NCBI GenBank assembly: GCA_051453625.1
Contig: JBOZIK010000001.1
Span: 98,988,806-99,031,485 of the forward strand
Source: Welwitschia mirabilis
Taxonomy: Eukaryota; Gnetophyta; Gnetopsida; Welwitschiales
DNA: 42,680 nt
Reading direction: 5' to 3'
Numbering within the stretch: the stretch's first letter is position 1; the number at the start of each line of letters is the position of its first letter. The position numbers and the translations under genes are program-made. The notes beneath the pieces were generated by a model. That model worked only from the letters and a program-made list of their open reading frames with translations, ran no database searches and was not told the DNA's origin. Shown here piece after piece: positions 22,101 through 32,520 of the stretch.

Positions 22101-23850
22101 CCAAACATAATGTTCATCTATTATTCTTTTATAGATACAATGGAAGATGCTACTATGGCCTCTCCTCATCGACTTCATATGTGCATTAATGATTCTAAGT
22201 ACTTATCTTGACTTCATTGCCATTGAGTTTACCAATAAATCTAATTTTGCCTATGCTAGATCCACTATTAGTAAAATACCATTATATTCTCACTACACAT
22301 CCAAGTAAACCAATTCATTTAATTTATGAACTACATTCTTGAAGTGCACTCTAAATAGAATCCATGATAATAGAATCAGTGGTGGCTCTACACCATTGAC
22401 ATTAACTTAAATGACATCATCAATCTCTCTACGTCTGAGATCATCTCATGGCTTCTTCCTTCAATAATCTTTGAAATTAAAGCTAAAATGTAGAGACTGT
22501 ATGATAAAGGCATAAGGCGATTTTTTGTGCATAATACAAGGCCCCTCGAATGCCTTCCTTAGACTCTAACTAACATTCACAGAGACTTGGTTAGTGATAT
22601 CAATCAAGATTGATGTGCTACCATGGATAATTAGCCTTGTAAGGTGTTTAATTCTCTCCTAAAATAGCTTTATATGGTTCTAAGATCATAATTTCCTAGC
22701 TCCTTCATCTTCTACATTAACATTTTTTTGATCAAAGTTTACCCATTGGTAATGCCTCCCATTATGGTTCTCAAAAGCTGATGACTTACTACTATAGATG
22801 TAGAAGTTTCTCATATAATTATAGGAAGAACCGAGATGCAAGAAGAGCAGCAGTGTTGATGGAAGATGTGATATTCATAAATAGTCTACATGCTTCTTAA
22901 GGATAGTTTATCTTTAGTGAAGTAAATGTTACAAGTTCAAATATTAGGTATTTATATTATGGAATTTTCTCTGAAATGTAGAGACAAGTAGGTTCCTCCT
23001 AGAAATAAACAACAATGGGATAGATAAAGATTGATAAAAATAGTATTGCAGAGAACACTTATTAACCTTGTGTAGAGGTCATCATTCACTTGAGACGTGT
23101 GCAATCCCCAGTCATGGTAGGAGAGCATGAAGTGATCAGCACCAAGGGTATGATTATAGAAGATGCTGTTGCCAAAAAAACATCTCTTTACTAAAATATT
23201 TCACCCTAACAGAAGCTTCAATCTAAAGCATCATCACAAAATATGTATACCAAACAAGATTTTAAGCATTGCTATTTTCATAGAAATTAATGAAATAAAT
23301 GTTAGAAAATGTGTTTATTTTGGCATTATGATAGTTGAAAATCATCCTCGATAATCCAAAATTATATAAATTACTATCCAAAATTATTGCTTATTTAATT
23401 AGAGATATGACATGGAAATAAACAATAAATTTTCACAAGTAAATGTTATTTTCTTTTAGAACTGTAAAGACATTGAGAATTAATACTACAATGTTTCAAT
23501 TTAAATCATTTATCATTCTCTATTTGACATACAATCATACATCCATTTGTCTTTTAATTCAATAGATATGGTTTGTTGAGAGGTTTATATCCTTCACCTT
23601 TATAAAAGAGTTATATCTTTCCTTTGGATGTTCTCTAACAAAAGTGTACTCTATTAATAACAGTTGTATGAAAGAAATCAGAAATAGGGATTTACATTGA
23701 ATGCTATATTTTACCTTATTTTCTAGTATTATATCCATGGGAATTAAATAAAAGTCTCTACATTATTCTTCCATAGAAAAAGTCCATACACATATAGTTG
23801 AACCACATTAAATCCTAATGCATTTAGAATAGCTATGCCTAATGAAATCG
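19121..23850. other. internal region of the gypsy element, decayed, nothing readable
   Basis: This should hold gag, protease and reverse transcriptase of the gypsy element on the minus strand, but I could not find their motifs. Short open frames (20787-21011 minus, 23163-23354 plus) match no family I recognise. A 31-bp duplication lies at 21430-21477. Confidence 0.5.
21430..21477. repeat. 31-bp direct duplication
   Basis: AGGCATTGGGACTAGAA occurs at 21430-21446 and again at 21461-21477, separated by TAAAAAACCCCCAC. The two copies are identical, unlike the decayed surroundings, so the duplication is recent or an assembly effect. Confidence 0.8.
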
Positions 23851-23869
23851 TAACCTGGATCTAATACTA
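23851..23869 (-). other. primer-binding site of the gypsy element
   Basis: The minus strand reads TAGTATTAGATCCAGGTTA three bases after the 5' LTR. It matches TGGTATCAGAGCCAGGTTA (initiator Met-tRNA type) except for G-to-A, C-to-T and G-to-T changes. The 3' LTR has no such sequence next to it, which fixes the orientation of the element. Confidence 0.75.
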
Positions 23870-23872
23870 AAA

Positions 23873-25706
23873 TGTAACATGCTAAAATTTAAAATAAATA
23901 ACCTCAAGCTTACTTTAATACTAAAGTATAAGGTCCTAAAATTTCAATCCAATAATTATGAATGTTACTTAATTTAAACATCTCTGCTAGTAAGATACTT
24001 TAGAATTAGTTTCCTATAAATAATAAATACACTTAGTTGCATGTTATTTTTAAATATAACATCTATAGATTAAATTATGAGTACAATAAGTCTATAAAAC
24101 ACAAGCATAGATATACAACTTTGTATTAACAAAGAGTAAATAGCACTTGTAATTCTTCAAATAAAAGGGAGAAAAATACATTGCTAAAATATGCATATAT
24201 TTGTAACACTTATTTAATGCTAAAATAAATTTAAATACAATATTCATATTCACATAAATAACACAATTTATTTCAGACATCCTAGGTCCTTCAACTACAT
24301 GCATCTAAATAACAAGCATGAAATAGCACTCAATTCATCTTACATCAGCTAGCTCATTCTAAGATCTTCTTCATAGTAGGTCCTACACATGCAAGCATGG
24401 TGTAATAACTTTAACCTTCATAGTTCCTAGTGTAATTCATGAGATAAGGGGATTCTAAGAAAAAGATAGAATTCTTAAGAAGAATCAAAATGTAACCAAG
24501 ATGATCTAAGAATGTAATGCTGAACAATCCAAGATGTACTATTAAACAATTCAAAATCCATTACAAGATGTGACCAAAACAAAATTTTTAATTTATCTAG
24601 TTGCACTCATCTAGAGGGGATAAATTACTTCCTTTACTCTTTAGAGGTAATTTATAGTAATCTAATGCGCATATGTAGAGGAGATTATTTACTCCCTTTA
24701 CTCTCTAGAGGTAATTTACTATAATCCAAATCAACACATCTAGAGGGGACCCATTTACTTCCTTTACTCTCTAGAGGAAGTTTTTAGCAATTTAGAATAT
24801 ATTAATAAAGGTTAATAAAAGGTCATAAGCTTAAATCAATATGAATAAGGGTTGAGATAAAAGAATCGTAAACAAGGTATGCAATTTATGAATAAAACTT
24901 ACAAGATTCAATAATATGTAAGATACCAAATAAAGTCTTTAATAATGAAAGCATTATGAAATAGAAAGGAAATGTAAGAGAATAAATAAGCCAACAGCCA
25001 TACAATAAATAAATTAAACCAATAAACCATACAAAAATTAAGGTGAAGATTTAAAAACTTCTAGAGATTCAAAGTTCTAAGGACTTCCAAACTATAAGTT
25101 GAAGTCTCTAAGATTCAATAGCAAAGGCTTTCTCAAAATATTAAATAAAAGAAGAAGAAGATCCTATTTATAGTAAAGGATGAAGGATGTAAAAAGACAT
25201 GAGAATATGAAGAGACACCCTCATAAAAGAGAGTGGTGAAGGTTGTGAATGTGGTGGAAGTGGTAAAGGTGGTGGAAGTGAAAAGGATTCTATTAGCTTG
25301 CTAGACCACTGGGTGCCTAATATTTCATTATAATAATGAATTTATTAAAATAATAAAAAATAAACCACCTCATAAATGTAATTTTCATATGTAAATAGAA
25401 AAAGTAAAACTATGAAACAAGGAAAATAATGCAACCACTAAATTATTTACTAACATGAACATAACTTTAACCACTACCTTAGCCATAAAAGATGATGATT
25501 AATTACCAAGAATTTACAACAAAAGTAACATTATGGCTATTAAAAATGAAAGGACTTAAAATAAAAAGTATAGTATATATAACTATATCTTAATAATAAT
25601 AATGATAATTATAATAACTAATTTATCTTATGGATACTATAATGAAAAAATTATTTAACTAAATTTTTAAGCTAAATCTTTAGAACTTTAAAGTTTAGAT
25701 GTGATG
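23873..25706 (-). mobile_element. 5' LTR of the gypsy element
   Basis: About 1834 bases, collinear with 13858-15717. Plus-strand termini are TGTAACATGC and GATGTGATG. The last two bases are TG where the other LTR has CA, two transitions at the terminus. It carries the same 64-bp array (about 24605-24785) and TATA block (25165-25172). Confidence 0.85.
25165..25172 (-). promoter_or_regulatory. TATA box in the 5' LTR
   Basis: The minus strand reads ACTATAAATAGGATC, aligned with the block at 15157-15164 in the 3' LTR. Confidence 0.55.
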
Positions 25707-25711
25707 TCCTC
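25707..25711. repeat. right target-site duplication of the gypsy element
   Basis: TCCTC follows the 5' LTR and equals the five bases before 13858. Confidence 0.7.
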
Positions 25712-26019
25712 ATTATTTTGAATGATAGAACTTACTGTTATAAGAGAGCACACCTACACCAGGATTTTCACCTAAGTATATTACATTATCTAATTTATTA
25801 GTGCCCTAGTAATCCTCCTCTCAATGTCTTAATACATTCTATTTTAAAGAAACTAGAGTGCCTAGAGGAAGATTTTGGAAATGCAGGCTAATAAAACCTC
25901 CTTAAAAAGGATTTGTGTGAGGGAACTAGTTTATATAGAAGTAGTTACATCTTGATACACATCTTGTAGCAATAGGATTGATGCATTATACATTAATATT
26001 AGGAAAAACTATACTACAT

Positions 26020-26435
26020 TGTTAGGATCAAAATAACCCCATAAATATGGGGTTGAATAGGGTGTTATCTAAACATTAACTTTTTATTTAAAAAAAAGTA
26101 AAAAAGGATAAATACAATTAAAAGAGTATACCAAGAATTTATAGTAGTTTGCCATGCTTTCTTACTCCACTCATAGGGGGTAATAAGAGATCTCAGTCTT
26201 ATGGTTTCTTTAGACCTATTAAATGCAATGTACAACATCCTTTCACTAGGGGATTTTAGCTATTATGACATCCTTCTCATAAGAGTTTTTTTTACTGTAC
26301 ATCAACTTACTCATTTATGAGCCTAGATAAATAGTTAGCAATTGGAGGGCCTAATGGAATATGTGCATTTCATGCATCAAGCATTAGCATTTTCAAATAA
26401 TCTTAAGGCATTAATATGTTAGTGAGGTATATGCA
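26020..26435 (-). mobile_element. left part of a copia LTR split by a later insertion
   Basis: Starts TGTTAGGATC and contains GGGGTTGAATAGGG, TTTATAGTAGTTTGCC and CTTACTCCACTC, which match GGGGGGTGAATAGG, TTTATAGTGGTTCGGG and CCTACTCCACTC in the copia LTR at 1010 in the same order. The LTR resemblance fades around 26300-26435, where the second gypsy element begins. The other part is proposed at 36867-37513. Confidence 0.6.
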
Positions 26436-27903
26436 TGCTTTAGTAGTTGTTTACTCAAAAATATGTTAGTTTAAGTATAAAGGTAAATATTAATAAAGTA
26501 AAAGGGGTAAAGATCCCCTATCATTCCTCCATAGGGATAATTTGGATAAACTTAATAAAACTAATATGATTATTTCAAACTTGCAATGAAAACAAATAAA
26601 AATCATTAATTGAGATTTTATTAAACTTTGAGTATGAAAATGAATGAGATTCAAAAGTCTAGCTTGACTTATCCAATAAAACAACTTTAATTATAATGAT
26701 ATCTTATGATTATTGAAACATAAGCTTAAATTATCAAGTTATGATGGCTTGGATGTTTAACATAATCTCATTCACTACACGAGTGTTGTTAAATTTAATA
26801 GTTACTTTGGTGCTTCATAGCCTTTCATAAACATAGAAAGTAAGGAAAATTATACTTAAGATCTATAATATGATAGCAAATATAATCAATAGGTTAACTT
26901 TATAGAATTCATTTAGTATTAAAATAACTTGATAATGTATTCTTACTTAAGGATTCAAAGTATCAATTACATGCACTAGATTGAAGAATGAATAACTACT
27001 TTTTATATTAAAATAAGGAATAATCTTACCTAAGGATTTAAAGTACCAGTTTTGTGCACTAACAATCAAATCATGAATAATTATTCTTGAATTAAATTAG
27101 AAAATACATTATATTAAAATAGGAAGATGAAGTTGATATAGAATCCTTGAACTAGCCTCAGAACAAGTTCACTTCCAAGGGAGAGGCTTAGAAAGCCATG
27201 CTTACCTAATCCTCTAAGTTTTGCACTATGTCTGCCAACTAAAGATACTTTATAATGAGGAATTAAGGCCCTTTTATAGACAAAGAAATGATTAGGAACC
27301 TTTAGCTTATACTTGTTGGTGGCAATTACAAAAGGGAAATTACACTTTAGATGGGTACAATTAGAGAGGTTATGAATTATGTCATGTAGCTTTAAGAAGT
27401 ATTCTTTGTTTTCTTATGAAAGTGATGATGTCAAGGCCTTTGGATGATGATGCTATTTTGATTAGATGCTATTGCCACATGTATTTCACATCATGTGCTT
27501 ATTACTACCACATATTACTATCACATGTTATTTTGCACCCCTACCACATGTCATGGAAGTTGATGATTGCTTTTGATTTACTATTAGACTAGGCCAATAA
27601 GTGAAACATGATAAACTTCCCATAAAGATGTTAAAACATATCTTTGAATCAGTTCTACTCCAAAAGACGCTTAGCACTAATGACCTAGAAGATAATGCTA
27701 GCATTTGCTGATAAATTTCCTTCATTTTGTAGCATGTTTTTCAGAAGGTAGTAATTAACTTACATTGAAATGAAAGATTTCATAATTTCATAAATCATGC
27801 TAAAAGGATTAGAAGACATTATTTTATGATGGAACAACTATTTTAATGTCTTCATCTATAATAAATTAGTAAAATAAACTTGGTCTAAATGTTGATTTTT
27901 ACA
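26436..27903 (-). mobile_element. 3' LTR of the second gypsy element
   Basis: Collinear with 35395-36866. Ends in TTTTTACA at 27903. Open frames here (26490-26684, 27528-27725 minus) have no family match and lie in LTR sequence. Confidence 0.65.
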
Positions 27904-30438
27904 TGTAAACATCCCTTCAACTAGAGTTTTTTTATTCTCTTAGCAAAAAATTAATTAAAATATGATTAATATGAAAAAATTATTTAAGAAAAAATAATAA
28001 AGGATGAAAAATGATATAACTTTTTTAAAAAAAGATCAATTTATGAAAAATAAGGCATCAAAAGTACTAATATTTATTAAAATATGGATGCCATACCCCC
28101 TAATCAAAACTACTTAATGTTAAAAGGTAGAAAAATTTAATAAAATTATTTGAAGAACAAGTCAAAGTTTATAAAAAGAACTTTCCCCCCTCGTTATATG
28201 GCTTTTCATATTATAAGCTAGAAAATCACTTTGATATGAATAATTTAAGATAACATTGAAAACATTTTAATATAACATAGTTGAAAATACTATAATGTAG
28301 TATATAATAAAATTTTAGTTTTTAACTAAAAGATATTTTATGAGAGACTACGTTATAATTTCTCATCCATTTTCTTTACTTGCATGATATGTTCTATTGA
28401 TGCTTAATAATTTTTTTTATTTTATCCATAAATTGCCAATCCAATTTTCATGCTTTTCCTGTACTTATTCTAAAAATGTTTTAGTAGATGAAAAAGAAGA
28501 GAAGTGTGGAGGTTAATAGAGAGAAAAACAAGAAGGTGGATGGAAATATTATCTAATAGGTTCCTTACCTTTGCAACAACTTGTTCGAGGTGCATATGAA
28601 TTTACATAAAGAGAAATAGAATGAATGGAAAAAGATTCATGATGAATTTATTTCTCTTATTATTATTATTACTCTTCATGCTACATTTGCTATTGTTATT
28701 GTATCCAATTAGTATTTTTATACTTTTAAACTTGAATAATCTCATAGAGTGTGATGGATTCTTTATACGCTTTCTCTCAACTTTCATAATTAATTTTTGA
28801 AAAAGGAGTATTACTAATAATGTATGAAATTAGACAAGATAAAGGAAGCTTTCTCTTATGTCAAATATGATTTAGAATTATTCTAAACAAAAATATAGCT
28901 ATGTCAAAGGCCCTATTTTTATAGATTATTTTAATCAGAGTTAAATGGCTACTTTAAGTATCAGTGACATGTAACATTGGTAAAACATTATGAATAATAA
29001 ATCTAAATAAATAAGCTAGTTTTTGTATATAAAATTATATGATAGGATGCCTTATCAGTTAGAAGCATACTATACATCCAAGGCATGACAACAATACTCT
29101 AAAGATTTTACTAAATACAATGTAATCTAAGTATTCTAATCTTAAGACTACTTCAACATCAACTAAGGATATGAAAAATAGAGCACATTGAATACATGAA
29201 TGGATTACCCAAGTGTCTTCATCAAATGCATCATCTTTCTTTAGAAAATAAATCCATCCTATGGTTTTGATTCTAAGAAACTAAAAACATGTTCAAAAAG
29301 AAGCTAAAAATTCCTTCCTTTTTCAATGAAGGTAGCTTCTCTTCGACATATCATTTTGGAAAAAATTAGAAAGAAAAATAAAGAAAGATAGAGAAATGAT
29401 AGAAAGAGAGGAGAAGAAAGTGAAAGATAGGTTAAGCTTTTAAAAAAACATAATGAGAGAGAGATTTAAGAAACTATTCATTAAAAGATAAGTAAAAAAA
29501 TTAAAAATCACAAGATAAATGACATATCCTTGCTATGAAAAGGGTTGATAAACATGCAAGAAAACCATAAGAATACATGACACATGGGAATTACACAAAT
29601 AACAACAATGTTGATGCTTATAAGTGGTAATCTTGGTTAAAAGATGAATGCGAGGCTATGTGGTAAATATAGATTTGATTATGAGATAAATCGATCACTA
29701 GACTCATGATGGTAGTGGAAGAACAAAGGCAATTGAGAGTTTTTAATAAATGAAAAGGAAAATTTGGACTATTAGATTGTTGAAGTTTATTAGTAGTCTA
29801 AATTTATTAAGTAAGGGTTGAGTCATGAATCCATAGGTCTTTTCAAAAGAAATACAATTGTGTTTGTGGGTGTATTTTCTCATAGAACATCATGGTTAAG
29901 AAAATGTAATTGAGAAAAACAACTACAAAATGTAATGGCAAAAACACATTAATCATAAATATAAAAGAAAAAAGACCTAAATTAATGGTCACTTTTGTTG
30001 AAATTTTTATAAATTTTATTTTTATTTAAATGAACCAAAAAACCAAGCAAACAAGATATCCTTTAAGTAAACTTGTGAAAATCCCAAAAATAATAAGAAA
30101 ATTTTCAAGTACATAAGTTAAAAAAAGTAATTATAAAAGTCCCTATAAATATCATCTTTTCTTTATAGTTTTTACTTTTCTATAATCACACCTATTTCAT
30201 TTTTTTATTTTTTTCCTGAGGAATCAAAAGAACCCACCTCATGAACTAAGGATCACTTGGCTTAAAGGTATAATAAACTCTTTAGATACATTGTTTTAAA
30301 GATTAATGTGACCTGTTACATAGTACTAAATCATGCTTAGATGTTTTATCTATCTTTGGTCCCACTGCTTCTGACTAACTGCCTGACAAGCTAAATGTCG
30401 AACACCCTTTACACTCAACATAATAGAGGTCATAGGAA
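27904..30438. other. internal region of the second gypsy element, unreadable
   Basis: Expected to hold reverse transcriptase and integrase on the minus strand but no catalytic motif could be read. A purine tract (GAGGGGGGAAAG on the minus strand, 28181-28192) resembles a polypurine tract but lies about 280 bases from the LTR. A/G-rich sequence dominates 29350-29470. Confidence 0.45.
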
Positions 30439-30439
30439 A

Positions 30440-30512
30440 TGCCATGGATTTGAGCCTACATCTCAAGGTTAGAAACCCAAGGTCTTTACCATTGGGATGA
30501 GGGCCGAAGCAT
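30440..30512 (-). repeat. tRNA-derived SINE head with clear A and B boxes
   Basis: The minus strand reads CCCAATGGTAAAGACCTTGG (A-box region) and, about 30 bases on, GGCTCAAATCC, which matches the B-box consensus GGTTCGAATCC at nine of 11 positions. The spacing suits an internal polymerase III promoter. It is not a working tRNA gene because no acceptor stem closes. A SINE body would extend to lower coordinates (to about 30300), ending undefined. Confidence 0.55.
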
Positions 30513-30672
30513 TAAATTAAGAATATAATATTATGATATTTTCTTCCAACAAAATTAAGCATGTTGTTTGTTAAGGAAGTCAATACTACATTGCTAGAAA
30601 GTATCTATATCTCTGATGTAGTTGATTATGTGTTAAATAGATCGTTCGAGCTGCATTATGACTAAATGTTCA

Positions 30673-30733
30673 TAACCCAATGGAGTTAACTAAAACCATG
30701 TAATTAATCATAATAAGATGTGCTTTTGAAGAA
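30673..30733. repeat. left copy of 61-bp duplication flanking the large gap
   Basis: Sixty of 61 bases equal 31347-31407; the only difference is a G/T near the start. See the gap entry. Confidence 0.95.
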
Positions 30734-31346
30734 NNNNNNNNNNNNNNNNNNNNNNNNNNNNNNNNNNNNNNNNNNNNNNNNNNNNNNNNNNNNNNNNNNN
30801 NNNNNNNNNNNNNNNNNNNNNNNNNNNNNNNNNNNNNNNNNNNNNNNNNNNNNNNNNNNNNNNNNNNNNNNNNNNNNNNNNNNNNNNNNNNNNNNNNNNN
30901 NNNNNNNNNNNNNNNNNNNNNNNNNNNNNNNNNNNNNNNNNNNNNNNNNNNNNNNNNNNNNNNNNNNNNNNNNNNNNNNNNNNNNNNNNNNNNNNNNNNN
31001 NNNNNNNNNNNNNNNNNNNNNNNNNNNNNNNNNNNNNNNNNNNNNNNNNNNNNNNNNNNNNNNNNNNNNNNNNNNNNNNNNNNNNNNNNNNNNNNNNNNN
31101 NNNNNNNNNNNNNNNNNNNNNNNNNNNNNNNNNNNNNNNNNNNNNNNNNNNNNNNNNNNNNNNNNNNNNNNNNNNNNNNNNNNNNNNNNNNNNNNNNNNN
31201 NNNNNNNNNNNNNNNNNNNNNNNNNNNNNNNNNNNNNNNNNNNNNNNNNNNNNNNNNNNNNNNNNNNNNNNNNNNNNNNNNNNNNNNNNNNNNNNNNNNN
31301 NNNNNNNNNNNNNNNNNNNNNNNNNNNNNNNNNNNNNNNNNNNNNN
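30734..31346. other. assembly gap of 613 N
   Basis: Undetermined bases inside the internal part of the second gypsy element. Reading frames reported across it have no meaning. The flanks duplicate each other, so the estimated gap length is doubtful. Confidence 0.97.
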
Positions 31347-31407
31347 TAACCCAATGTAGTTAACTAAAACCATGTAATTAATCATAATAAGATGTGCTTT
31401 TGAAGAA
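31347..31407. repeat. right copy of 61-bp duplication flanking the large gap
   Basis: Begins TAACCCAATGTAGTTAAC and ends TGCTTTTGAAGAA, the same as the sequence directly before the gap apart from one base. Confidence 0.95.
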
Positions 31408-32083
31408 GAAATTTTTTTTTCTTTGATTTCTATTTCTCATATTCAATGTCTTTATTCACATGAAAAGGGTCATTGGCTCATTATCCTAATTAAGAAAGAT
31501 CTTGTCCCCATAAAAGTTTTAAGGGAAAAAACATGAAGTAGATCCCACCTTTTTCAACCATAATTTTTAACTTTTTAGACCTTAAGTAAAAGTAACCTTA
31601 ATAAGATAACTAAAACACAAGCATAACTTTTTCTTTAAAAATACAAGTGTATTTAAATTCTACCTAACTCATAGTGATAATGTGATTACTTATTAGTGGT
31701 TTATTTATTAAGGATTATTAACTAGGGTTTATTAGTCTTAAGAACTCATGGATAGAAAGAATGGATGAATGATTTATGCATTTAATAAGGTACCTAAAAA
31801 AATGAAGCAGGTGCATGGAATGATTTGAATGGATGGTGATGGTTGTGATCATTCATGAAAAAAACATCCTTGGATATTAATGAATTAGTTATGCTTTAGG
31901 AAGTACTATTATAAAGAGGTTTCTCAAAGGAATGCAAAGTAGAAGATTTAAAAATATTGTAATTATGGGGATTAAAATCTTAGTTATTTAAAAAGGATAT
32001 AGGATTGATATCATTTTTATGAGTCGAATATGCATATACATGTAATGCCTTTAAAATAACATGAGGGATGCAATCAAAAGAGT

Positions 32084-32520
32084 CTAGATGTTCAAATAAA
32101 ATGTGGTACATCTTATTACATTTTTATGCTTTTCTAATAAGTCTTTAAAATATGAGTTTAAAGCATCAACATCATTATGAGACAAACAACTATTTATTTC
32201 AACTAGAGAAAGATCAAGATCACAAACTTCATGAATAAAATTAACATTCTTATTATCCCCTTGTAATTCCATAGCATTGAAAATACTTAGATTTATTGTT
32301 AAGTTATCAAAATAAATTTTCATGTGATCATTTTTGCAGTTAACAAGAGCATTTCATGTTATTAGAAAAGGCTTGTATAAAATGACTAGAATTGAATTAT
32401 GCTTTATTTAATTCATTTCTAATACAAATATACTAGAAAGTAGTAATTTCCTATTCAAATAATTACATCTTTAACAATTCCTAATGACTATTTCAATGAT
32501 TTATTCGCTAACTGTAATTA
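32084..32520 (-). pseudogene. gypsy protease end and linker to reverse transcriptase (Athila/Tat type)
   Basis: Read on the minus strand from about 32520: LQLANKSLK, a stop, SLGIVKDVII, then IGNYYFLVYLY, then KPFLIT, a stop, NALVNCKNDHMKIYFDN, and on through the open frame 32084-32323 (NLTINLSIFNAMEL...). This order is that of plant gypsy proteases: the substrate-binding LQLAD..L..P.GIVEDV.V segment, the GRPFLAT.NALI.C segment and the M.LSFGNM linker that leads to reverse transcriptase. The catalytic aspartate region, which would lie near 32560-32640, is not readable. At least four stops occur. Lineage is inferred from the NALINC-like linker and is less certain than the family. Confidence 0.75.

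Larger units (their letters stand above)
13858..25706 (-). mobile_element. complete but dead gypsy (Ty3-type) LTR retrotransposon
   Basis: The 11.85-kb element reads right to left: 5' LTR 23873-25706, primer-binding site 23851-23869, internal part 15718-23872, polypurine tract about 15718-15732, 3' LTR 13858-15717. It is bounded by TCCTC on both sides. The two LTRs align over their whole length with roughly 80-85% identity by eye, so the insertion is old. Gypsy type is supported by the end of the internal part: the minus strand reads EAT, a stop, then EY, as in the EATWE motif near the integrase end, followed by a TTTCGAGGATGAAA block leading to the polypurine tract, a layout common in plant gypsy elements. 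No long gag or pol frame survives. A LINE and a 100-N gap lie inside. Confidence 0.85.

Noticed and set aside
23163-23354. 63-codon plus-strand frame in the gypsy internal region
   Set aside because: No domain; orientation opposite to the element.
30440-30512. Possible functional tRNA gene
   Set aside because: A and B boxes are visible but acceptor and anticodon stems do not pair and the B box differs from consensus.
30704-31385. Open frames of 209-225 codons on both strands
   Set aside because: They consist of the 613-N gap and a few flanking codons.
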